Positions 1 through 5,678 of a stretch of 7,180 bases of DNA are shown piece after piece. The notes beneath the pieces are model-generated. The model saw nothing but the letters and a program-made list of their open reading frames with translations. It ran no database searches and was not told the DNA's origin. The stretch's first letter is position 1. The number at the start of each line of letters is the position of its first letter. Source of the stretch: Candidatus Limnocylindria bacterium. Its GTDB lineage: Bacteria > Chloroflexota > Limnocylindria > QHBO01. The DNA lies in assembly GCA_030146365.1 (NCBI GenBank), contig JASLBU010000049.1, positions 1-7,180 of the forward strand. The letters are read 5' to 3'. Made by a program: the position numbers and the translations under genes.

Positions 1-29
1 GGAGCAGAGGCCAGGGCGGAGGAACAACC

Positions 30-35
30 GGAGGT
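30..35 (+). promoter_or_regulatory. Shine-Dalgarno site of rpsB
   Basis: GGAGGT lies 8 bases before a GTG codon at 44 and is a near-perfect anti-16S match. It supports GTG 44 over the in-frame ATG at 59. The 29 bases before it are purine-rich leader sequence in which I see no convincing promoter. The true promoter, and any S2-responsive leader structure, must lie left of the window. Confidence 0.85.
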
Positions 36-43
36 ATTGAATC

Positions 44-994
44 GTGGCTGCCACCAGCATGAAGCAGCTGCTCGAAGCGGGCGTCCACTTCGGGCATCAG
101 ACCCGGCGCTGGAATCCGAAGATGCGCGAGTACATCTTCGCCGAGCGCAACGGGATCCACATCATCGATCTGGGCCAGACCGTCACACGGCTCGAGGCCG
201 CCCTCGAGTTCGTGCGTGAGACCGTGCGGCGTGGCGACGGTGTCCTCTTCGTCGGCACAAAGAAGCAGGCTCAAGAGGCCCTGGCGGAAGCCGCCCGCAG
301 CTCGAACCAGTATTTCGTCAACACCCGCTGGCTCGGCGGCATGCTCACCAACTTCCAGACCATCAAGCGCCGCATCCAGCGCCTCGAGGCGCTCGAGGCG
401 CGCCGCGACTCCGGGGAGTTCGAGCGGCTGACGAAGAAGGAAGCCTCCAAGCTCAACGACGAGATCACGAAGCTGGACGCCGCGCTCGGCGGCATCCGCA
501 AGATGCGGCGCCTTCCAGGTGCCGTCTTCATCGTCGACCCGCACCGGGAGCAGATCGCGGTCGCCGAGGCACGGCGCCTGGAGATCCCGATCGTGGCGAT
601 CACCGACACCAACTGCGACCCCGACCAGATCGACTGGGTCATCCCGGCCAACGACGATGCCATCCGATCGGTGAAGCTGATCTGTGGATTGGTCGCCCAG
701 GCGGCGATGGCGGCCCAGAACGAGCGCCAGGCGCGACTCGACGAGGAGTTCGAGCAGGCGGAGGCGCTGCCGCCGGTCGACGAGACGAGCATCACCTCAG
801 AGGCCGACTACAGCGCGGCACTGGCCACCGGCGAGGCGCTGGTGTTCGAGCCGGAGCCGGAGGACGACGAGGAGGAGGAGCGCAAGGCTCGGGCCCGCCG
901 CGCGGCCCACATCGAGGAGGGCGAGCCTTCGCACGACCCCGATCGCGAGCACGAGCGCCAGACCGAGGAGAAGGCCAAGGAGCCCCGCGTCTAG
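44..994 (+). CDS. rpsB: 30S ribosomal protein S2 with a long charged C-terminal tail
   Basis: S2 is a late-assembling protein on the solvent side of the 30S subunit and is needed for S1 docking and initiation. The 316-residue product begins at a GTG; the resulting MAATSMKQLLEAGVHFGHQT matches the usual S2 N-terminus, whereas starting at residue 6 would lose conserved residues. Both family signatures are visible: HFGHQTRRWNPKM (residues 15-27) and TDTNCDPDQIDWVIPAND (187-204). NTRWLGGMLTNF (93-104) is also typical. The S2 core ends near residue 228, so about 88 residues are extra compared with the roughly 240-residue E. coli protein. The tail has an acidic block (about 268-280, EPEPEDDEEEE) followed by mixed Arg/Glu sequence and is probably disordered. 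This is the first gene of the operon; tsf follows after 16 bases, as in most bacteria. Confidence 0.98.
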   Translation: MAATSMKQLLEAGVHFGHQTRRWNPKMREYIFAERNGIHIIDLGQTVTRLEAALEFVRETVRRGDGVLFVGTKKQAQEALAEAARSSNQYFVNTRWLGGMLTNFQTIKRRIQRLEALEARRDSGEFERLTKKEASKLNDEITKLDAALGGIRKMRRLPGAVFIVDPHREQIAVAEARRLEIPIVAITDTNCDPDQIDWVIPANDDAIRSVKLICGLVAQAAMAAQNERQARLDEEFEQAEALPPVDETSITSEADYSAALATGEALVFEPEPEDDEEEERKARARRAAHIEEGEPSHDPDREHERQTEEKAKEPRV

Positions 995-999
995 CGGGG
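983..999 (+). promoter_or_regulatory. GC hairpin across the rpsB stop codon, before tsf
   Basis: CCCCGC (983-988) and GCGGGG (994-999) are perfect reverse complements separated by the 5-base loop GTCTA. The loop and 3' arm contain the rpsB stop codon TAG (992-994). No T-run follows, so it is not a standard intrinsic terminator. It ends three bases before the tsf Shine-Dalgarno (AGGAAGG, 1002-1008). It could pause or partly attenuate transcription, block an RNase, or tune tsf expression relative to rpsB. The pairing is seen in the sequence; the role is inferred. Confidence 0.4.
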
Positions 1000-1010
1000 G
1001 CAGGAAGGAC

Positions 1011-1646
1011 ATGACGAACACGCTGATGATCAAGCCCGAGGATGTGAAGCGGCTCCGGGAGGCGACGGGGGCCGGCATCATGGACTGCAAGCGCGCCCTC
1101 GAGGAGTCGGGCGGCGACGTCGAGAAGGCGACCCTCTGGCTGCGGGAGAAGGGACTCTCGACCGCGGCGAAGAAGGCAGGTCGCGAGGCCCGGGAGGGCA
1201 TCGTCTCGAGCTACATCCACCATGGAGCCCGGCTCGGGGTCCTCCTGGAGCTCAACTGCGAGACGGACTTCGTGGCGCGGACCGACGACTTCCAGCAGCT
1301 CGCCCGCGAGCTGGCGATGCAGATTGCCGGCATGGCTCCGCAGTACGTGAGCCGGGACGAGGTTCCCGAGGACGTCGTGGCGGAACAGAAGCGACTGTTC
1401 GCCGTGGATGCGGAGCGCGACGGCCGCCCCGCCGACCGCGTGCCGATGATCGTGGACGGCAAGCTGAACAAGTGGTTCGAGTCGGTCTGCCTGCTGGATC
1501 AGCCCTACCGGGACACCGACAAGAAGGTCTCGGATCTCATCACCGAGAAGGTGGCCCTCCTGGGCGAGAACATCAGGGTCGCGCGCTTCACCCGGATGGC
1601 CGTCGGCGAGACCGGGGCCGCCGCCCAGACCGAGGAGGCCGCCTGA
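1011..1646 (+). CDS. tsf: Elongation factor Ts, short form
   Basis: EF-Ts is the cytosolic nucleotide exchange factor that frees GDP from EF-Tu. The N-terminal UBA-like helical domain (about residues 6-46) has the signature LREATGAGIMDCKRAL (15-30). The TDFVAR segment (85-90) carries the Asp-Phe pair that inserts into EF-Tu. One core subdomain follows (about 62-195), ending in GENIRVARFTR. At 211 residues it is much shorter than E. coli EF-Ts (about 283) and resembles the compact Thermus form, in which a single core repeat is kept and the protein acts as a dimer. The chosen ATG is preceded by AGGAAGG (1002-1008); codon 6 (ATG 1026) is a possible but less well-placed alternative. The last ten or so residues are a low-complexity Ala/Glu tail. 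Confidence 0.97.
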   Translation: MTNTLMIKPEDVKRLREATGAGIMDCKRALEESGGDVEKATLWLREKGLSTAAKKAGREAREGIVSSYIHHGARLGVLLELNCETDFVARTDDFQQLARELAMQIAGMAPQYVSRDEVPEDVVAEQKRLFAVDAERDGRPADRVPMIVDGKLNKWFESVCLLDQPYRDTDKKVSDLITEKVALLGENIRVARFTRMAVGETGAAAQTEEAA

Positions 1647-1663
1647 CGGTGGGCGACGCCTCC
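1632..1663 (+). promoter_or_regulatory. pyrH Shine-Dalgarno inside a potential hairpin
   Basis: GAGGAGG (1632-1638), inside the last codons of tsf, lies 10 bases before GTG 1649 and supports that start for pyrH. The same purines can pair: GGAGGC (1634-1639) is the exact reverse complement of GCCTCC (1658-1663), and inside it GCC (1641-1643) can pair with GGC (1652-1654). The GTG start sits at the inner loop. If formed, the fold hides the ribosome site until a ribosome finishing tsf opens it. The Shine-Dalgarno is well supported; the switch idea is inference and no folding energy was computed. Confidence 0.45.
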
Positions 1664-2398
1664 GCGTCCGCATCCCCATTGACGCCCCGCCGGGTGCTCC
1701 TGAAGCTCTCCGGCGAGGCACTGATGGGGGAGCACGACTACGGGATCGACCCGGGGATCGTGCGCGAGATCGCGAGGCAGCTTGCATCGGCAGCAGCGGA
1801 CGGCACCGAGATCGCCGTGGTCGTCGGCGGCGGGAACATCTTCCGCGGGCTGGCGGCCAGCGCGCGGGGCATGGATCGCGCGACCGGCGATTACATGGGA
1901 ATGCTCGCGACCGTGATGAACGGCCTGGCGATCCAGGACGCCCTGGAGCAGGCGGGTCGACCGACGCGGGTGATGAGCGCGATCGCGATGAACGAGATCG
2001 CCGAGCCCTACATCCGTCGCCGAGCCGTTCGGCACCTCGAGAAGGGCCGCGTGGTCGTCATGGTGGCGGGCACCGGCAACCCGTACTTCACCACCGACAC
2101 CGCAGCCACCCTGCGAGCGGTCGAGATCCACGCGCAGGTGATCCTCAAGGCGACGCGGGTGGACGGCGTGTACGACGCAGACCCGGAGGTTCACCCTGAC
2201 GCCCGCCGCTTCGCCGAGATCGACTACACCGAGCTGCTCAGCAGCCGGCTGCAGGCGCTCGACGCGACGGCGGTGAGCCTTGCGATGGACAATGACATGC
2301 CGATCGTCGTATTCGACATGACGGTCGAGGGCAACATCGAGCTGGCCATCCGCGGCGAGCGGATCGGCACGCTGATCTCAGGGAAGGAGACCCGATGA
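1649..2398 (+). CDS. pyrH: UMP kinase (uridylate kinase)
   Basis: This amino-acid-kinase-fold enzyme phosphorylates UMP to UDP with ATP. It is the step of pyrimidine synthesis leading to UTP and CTP, and family members act as hexamers regulated by GTP and UTP. The 249-residue product shows the phosphate-binding KLSGEAL (residues 19-25), the glycine-rich GGGNIFRG (60-67), the UMP-contacting GDYMGMLATVMN (80-91), GTGNPYFTTDTAA (141-153), and KATRVDGVYDADP (167-179) of the nucleotide-binding part. Length is close to the usual 235-250. GTG 1649 was chosen for its Shine-Dalgarno and for lying 2 bases after the tsf stop; TTG 1679 is a possible alternative that would remove ten Ser/Ala-rich residues outside the fold. 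Its stop overlaps the frr start in ATGA. Confidence 0.97.
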   Translation: MGDASASASPLTPRRVLLKLSGEALMGEHDYGIDPGIVREIARQLASAAADGTEIAVVVGGGNIFRGLAASARGMDRATGDYMGMLATVMNGLAIQDALEQAGRPTRVMSAIAMNEIAEPYIRRRAVRHLEKGRVVVMVAGTGNPYFTTDTAATLRAVEIHAQVILKATRVDGVYDADPEVHPDARRFAEIDYTELLSSRLQALDATAVSLAMDNDMPIVVFDMTVEGNIELAIRGERIGTLISGKETR

Positions 2399-2952
2399 CG
2401 CACGAGGCGCTCACCGCCATCGAACCGAGGATGCAGCGCGCCATCGACGCCATGGAGCGAGACTTCTCCGGCATCCGCACCGGACGTGCCTCCACGGCAC
2501 TCGTCGAGCGCATCACGGTCGACTACTACGGCTCCCAGACGCCGCTCAACCAGGTCGCCGGCATCAGCACTCCCGACGCGCACCTGATCGTCATCCAGCC
2601 CTGGGACCGATCCGTCCTGTCGGCCATTGAGAAGGCGATCACGAAGAGCGATATCGGCCTCACCCCGAACGTCGACGGCACCGTCGTCCGGCTCAACGTG
2701 CCACCGCTCACCGAGGAGCGGCGCAAGGACATGGTGAAGCAGGTCCGCAGGCGGACCGAAGAGGCCCGCGTGGAGGTGCGAAACCACCGGCGGGAGGCGG
2801 CCGACCAGCTCAAGAAGGCACTGCGCGAGGGGGACCTCGGCGAGGACGAGGAGCGCCGCGAGCTGGAGAACCTCCAGAAGCTCACCGACCGCTACATCGA
2901 GGCGATCGACACGCGCGCCGACCGCAAGGAAGCCGAGATCCTGGAGGTCTGA
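2395..2952 (+). CDS. frr: Ribosome recycling factor
   Basis: RRF works with EF-G to split the post-termination ribosome so that its subunits can be reused. The product has 185 residues, the normal length. Domain I (a three-helix bundle) contains RTGRAS (28-33), RLNVPPLTEERRKDMVK (99-115) and VRNHRREAADQLKK (128-141). The small beta domain II (about 31-104) includes the family motif YGSQTPLNQVAGIS (45-58). The Arg-rich last helices are the surface that contacts 23S rRNA in known structures. The ATG overlaps the pyrH stop by four bases, with GGAG at 2386-2389 five bases before it. Its position after pyrH is the standard arrangement, and nothing in the protein looks unusual. Confidence 0.98.
   Translation: MTHEALTAIEPRMQRAIDAMERDFSGIRTGRASTALVERITVDYYGSQTPLNQVAGISTPDAHLIVIQPWDRSVLSAIEKAITKSDIGLTPNVDGTVVRLNVPPLTEERRKDMVKQVRRRTEEARVEVRNHRREAADQLKKALREGDLGEDEERRELENLQKLTDRYIEAIDTRADRKEAEILEV
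2943..2948 (+). promoter_or_regulatory. Shine-Dalgarno site of uppS
   Basis: GGAGGT sits in the last codons of frr, six bases before GTG 2955. It fixes the GTG as the uppS start. It is the last strong site in the operon; cdsA, dxr and rseP have none of similar quality. Confidence 0.75.
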
Positions 2953-2954
2953 CG

Positions 2955-3647
2955 GTGCCGGACGCAGTCCGACCCCGCCACGTCGCGATCATCACCGACG
3001 GCAACCGGCGGTGGGCTCGGGAGCGCGGGCTGCCGGTGCTGGCGGGCCACGTCCAGGGCATCGAGACGATCCGTCCCATCGTGCGCCGGGCGCGGGATGC
3101 CGGTGTCGAGACGCTCAGCGTCTACACCTTCAGTACCGAGAACTGGTCCCGCCCACATGACGAGGTCTCAGGTCTCTTCGGGCTCATCGACGGAGCCGTC
3201 CGCCAGTACACCGACGAGCTGATCGAGGAAGGCGTCCGCGTCCATGTCATCGGTCGCGTCCACGAGGCGCCCGCCGACGTGCAGCGCTCCATTCGCGGGG
3301 CCGAAGACCGCACCCGCGGCGGCGACCGCCTGGAGCTCAACATCTGCTTCAACTACTCCGGGCGAGCCGAGATCGTCGACGCGGCGCGCGCGCTCGTCGC
3401 GGCCGGTGCCGATGCCGCCCTGATCGACGAGGAGCACTTCGCCGAGCACCTCTACACCGCCGGCCAGCCCGACGTCGATCTGCTGATTCGCACCGGCGGC
3501 GATCGGCGCACGAGCAACTTCCTCGTCTGGCAATCCGCATACGCGGAGCTCGTCTTCTGCGACAAGTTCTGGCCCGACTTCGGCGTCGAGGACTTCGACG
3601 CCGCCCTCGACGAGTTCGCCCGGCGCGATCGTCGGTTCGGTACCTGA
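2955..3647 (+). CDS. uppS: Cis-prenyl diphosphate synthase (undecaprenyl diphosphate synthase family)
   Basis: This cytosolic-face enzyme adds isopentenyl diphosphate units in cis to an allylic starter to give the polyprenyl diphosphate carrier used for peptidoglycan and other surface polymers. Visible residues are the catalytic Asp15 in TDGNRRWA, His32 in GHVQG, FSTENWSRP (59-67), and the IPP-binding RTGGDRRTSNF (179-189, with Arg179, Arg185 and Ser187). AYAEL carries the metal-binding Glu198. NYSGRAEIVDAA (133-144) is also typical. At 230 residues it is slightly shorter than E. coli UppS (253). The motif is DGNRRW, whereas long-chain bacterial enzymes usually have DGNGRW. The Arg form occurs in eukaryotic and archaeal homologues and in an actinobacterial short-chain synthase, so product chain length is less certain than the family. 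It starts at GTG two bases after frr. Confidence 0.93.
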   Translation: MPDAVRPRHVAIITDGNRRWARERGLPVLAGHVQGIETIRPIVRRARDAGVETLSVYTFSTENWSRPHDEVSGLFGLIDGAVRQYTDELIEEGVRVHVIGRVHEAPADVQRSIRGAEDRTRGGDRLELNICFNYSGRAEIVDAARALVAAGADAALIDEEHFAEHLYTAGQPDVDLLIRTGGDRRTSNFLVWQSAYAELVFCDKFWPDFGVEDFDAALDEFARRDRRFGT

Positions 3648-3648
3648 G

Positions 3649-4548
3649 ATGCTGCGCACCCGGCTCCTGACGGCAGCCATCCTGGCGCCGCTCATCATCG
3701 GCGTGGTGGTGCTCGGGGAGCCCTGGCTCTCGCTCCTCATCGGCGTGGCGGCATTTCTGGCCTTCGTGGAGCTCGTCGGCCTGCTGGACGCGGCCGGCTA
3801 CCAGCCGCCCCAGGTGCTCACCATCCTCGCGGGCATGCTCGTCACGTCTGCGGGGCTGGTCAGCGTGAACGACGAGAGCGTCGGCGGCATCCTGACCACG
3901 CTGGTGACCGCGCTCGACCCGCCGGGCGTGGTGGCGGCCGCGGCCAGCTTCGCCATCCTGCTGCTGGCGGTCGCGGCGTTCATGCGCGCGGACCCGAAGG
4001 AAGGGTTCGTGACATGGGCGATGAGCACCTTCGGGGTCTTCTACGTCGGCCTTCTCCTGCCGGCGATCGTGCTGGTGGCCCATCTGGCGCCGGCGGGCGG
4101 CTCGATCTCGACCCCGGTCGGGCTCTTCGGCCTCGGCTCCGGCGTGGCGTGGACACTGATGCTCGTCCTCGTGGTGTGGGGCTACGACACCGGCGCGTAC
4201 CTCGTGGGTCGCGCGCTCGGGCGGACGCACCTCGTGGACCACATCAGTCCGTCCAAGACCGTGGAGGGACTGGCGGGCGGGCTGGTGGTCGCCACCCTCG
4301 GCGCGGGGCTGGGGGCGGTGCTGGTGGGACTCGAGCCCTGGCACCCGTTGATCATCGGCCCACTGGTGGGCCTGGCCGCACAGGTCGGCGACCTCGCCGA
4401 GTCCCTGCTGAAACGGTCCGCGGGGCGCAAGGAGTCCGGCTTCCTGGTGCCCGGACACGGCGGCATCCTGGACCGGCTGGACTCGTTCCTGTTCGCCGCG
4501 CCGGTCCTGGCGGGGTACGCGCTGCTGGTCACCGGCCGGATCGCATGA
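3649..4548 (+). CDS. cdsA: Phosphatidate cytidylyltransferase (CDP-diglyceride synthase)
   Basis: CdsA is an integral membrane enzyme that makes CDP-diacylglycerol and pyrophosphate from phosphatidic acid and CTP, the branch point for phospholipid head groups. The 299-residue protein has about eight hydrophobic segments, beginning at residues 7-22. Family motifs cluster in the C-terminal half: DTGAYLVGR (180-188), ISPSKTVEG (199-207), QVGDLAESLLKR (245-256), and the CdsA signature from Ser252 to Asp278 ending PGHGGILDRLD. Within the signature the usual Lys-Asp is Lys261-Glu262, a conservative change at a normally invariant acidic position. The ATG follows the uppS stop by one base with no clear Shine-Dalgarno, so translation is probably coupled. 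The stop overlaps the dxr start (ATGA). Confidence 0.95.
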   Translation: MLRTRLLTAAILAPLIIGVVVLGEPWLSLLIGVAAFLAFVELVGLLDAAGYQPPQVLTILAGMLVTSAGLVSVNDESVGGILTTLVTALDPPGVVAAAASFAILLLAVAAFMRADPKEGFVTWAMSTFGVFYVGLLLPAIVLVAHLAPAGGSISTPVGLFGLGSGVAWTLMLVLVVWGYDTGAYLVGRALGRTHLVDHISPSKTVEGLAGGLVVATLGAGLGAVLVGLEPWHPLIIGPLVGLAAQVGDLAESLLKRSAGRKESGFLVPGHGGILDRLDSFLFAAPVLAGYALLVTGRIA

Positions 4549-5678
4549 CCGGCCTCGCGATCCTCGGATCGACCGGCTCGATCGGCCGGCAGACGGCCGA
4601 GGTGGTCACGGGCCTGGGCGGCCGGTTCGAGGTGAAGGGCCTTGCCGCCGGCCATGCCTCGAAGGAGTTCGAAGCGCAGACAGCCGCGTGGCCCATGGCG
4701 CGCATCTGGTCGGCGGATGCCGCACTCGCGCGCACGCACCCCGAGCGGTGGGCCGAGGGCGGCCTCGAGCAGCTCGCCACCCTCGACGAGGTCGAGCTCG
4801 TGGTGGTGGCGACGACCGGCATGCGCGCCCTCCCGGCGGTGCTTGCGGCGCTCGCCGCGGGAAAGCGCGTCGCCCTGGCGAACAAGGAGACGCTGGTCAC
4901 CGGGGGGCACCTGGTCGCGCGGCTGCTCGACCAGCTGGGCGGTGATCCGCTCGATCGCCTGCGTCCGATCGACAGCGAGCACTCGGCGATCTGGCAGTGC
5001 CTCGTGGGGGAACGAATCGCCGAAGTCGAGCGTCTCGTGCTCACCGCCAGCGGCGGACCCTTTCGGGATCGGGACCCGCGCTCCCTGGATGCGGTCACGC
5101 CGGCCGAGGCGCTTGCGCATCCGACGTGGTCGATGGGTCCGAAGATCACGATCGACTCCGCCACGCTGGTCAACAAGGCCTTCGAGATCATCGAGGCCAA
5201 ATGGCTGTACCGCCTGTCCTACTCTAGAATCGATGCCGTGATCCACCCCCAGAGCGTCGTCCACTCGATCGTCGAGTTCGTCGACGGCTCCCACAAGGCG
5301 CAGCTCGGGCTGCCGGACATGCGCCTGCCAATCCAGTACGCCCTGACGTACCCGGACCGTCTGCCCTCGCCGGCCCGTCGCTCGGATCCGGCCGGCTGGC
5401 CGCAGCTCGACTTCTCCGCAGTACCCGATGGTGCCTTCCCGGCGTATGACGCCGTGCGAGCGGCTGCCTCGGCAGGTGGCAACCGGGGAACCGTCCTGAA
5501 TGCCGCCGATGAGGTTGCCGTCCAGGCGTTCCTCGACGGGCGGATCACCTTCCCGGAGATCGCGAAGATGATCGGCGCCGCGGTCGAACGCTGGGGCGCG
5601 GACGCTGAGCCGGAGCTGGAGGGCATCGTCACGCTGGACGCCGAGATCCGGAGCGAGCTCGCCGGGGCGACCGCCTAG
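4545..5678 (+). CDS. dxr: 1-deoxy-D-xylulose 5-phosphate reductoisomerase
   Basis: Dxr (IspC) rearranges and reduces DXP to 2-C-methyl-D-erythritol 4-phosphate with NADPH and a divalent metal, the first committed step of the MEP isoprenoid pathway. The 377-residue protein starts almost at once with the NADPH-binding GSTGSIG (8-14) and has ANKE (112-115). The metal ligands Asp143 and Glu145 lie in PIDSEH, and Glu214 in NKAFEIIE. TASGGPFR (167-174) and HPTWSMG (192-198) are the substrate site and flexible lid with its Trp195; DSATLVNK (204-211) and HPQSVVHS (234-241) complete the active site. All expected catalytic residues are present. The C-terminal helical domain is intact, and length is near the usual 380-400. 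The start overlaps the cdsA stop by four bases and has only a weak ribosome site. The gene marks this organism as a MEP-pathway user. Confidence 0.98.
   Translation: MTGLAILGSTGSIGRQTAEVVTGLGGRFEVKGLAAGHASKEFEAQTAAWPMARIWSADAALARTHPERWAEGGLEQLATLDEVELVVVATTGMRALPAVLAALAAGKRVALANKETLVTGGHLVARLLDQLGGDPLDRLRPIDSEHSAIWQCLVGERIAEVERLVLTASGGPFRDRDPRSLDAVTPAEALAHPTWSMGPKITIDSATLVNKAFEIIEAKWLYRLSYSRIDAVIHPQSVVHSIVEFVDGSHKAQLGLPDMRLPIQYALTYPDRLPSPARRSDPAGWPQLDFSAVPDGAFPAYDAVRAAASAGGNRGTVLNAADEVAVQAFLDGRITFPEIAKMIGAAVERWGADAEPELEGIVTLDAEIRSELAGATA

Noticed and set aside
792..1787. 331-codon minus-strand open frame opposite rpsB, tsf and pyrH
   Set aside because: It is Arg/Pro/Gly-rich, without motifs, and explained by high GC content.
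3349..4458. 369-codon minus-strand open frame opposite uppS and cdsA
   Set aside because: The product is Arg/His/Gln-rich with no recognisable domain and is fully overlapped by well-supported genes.
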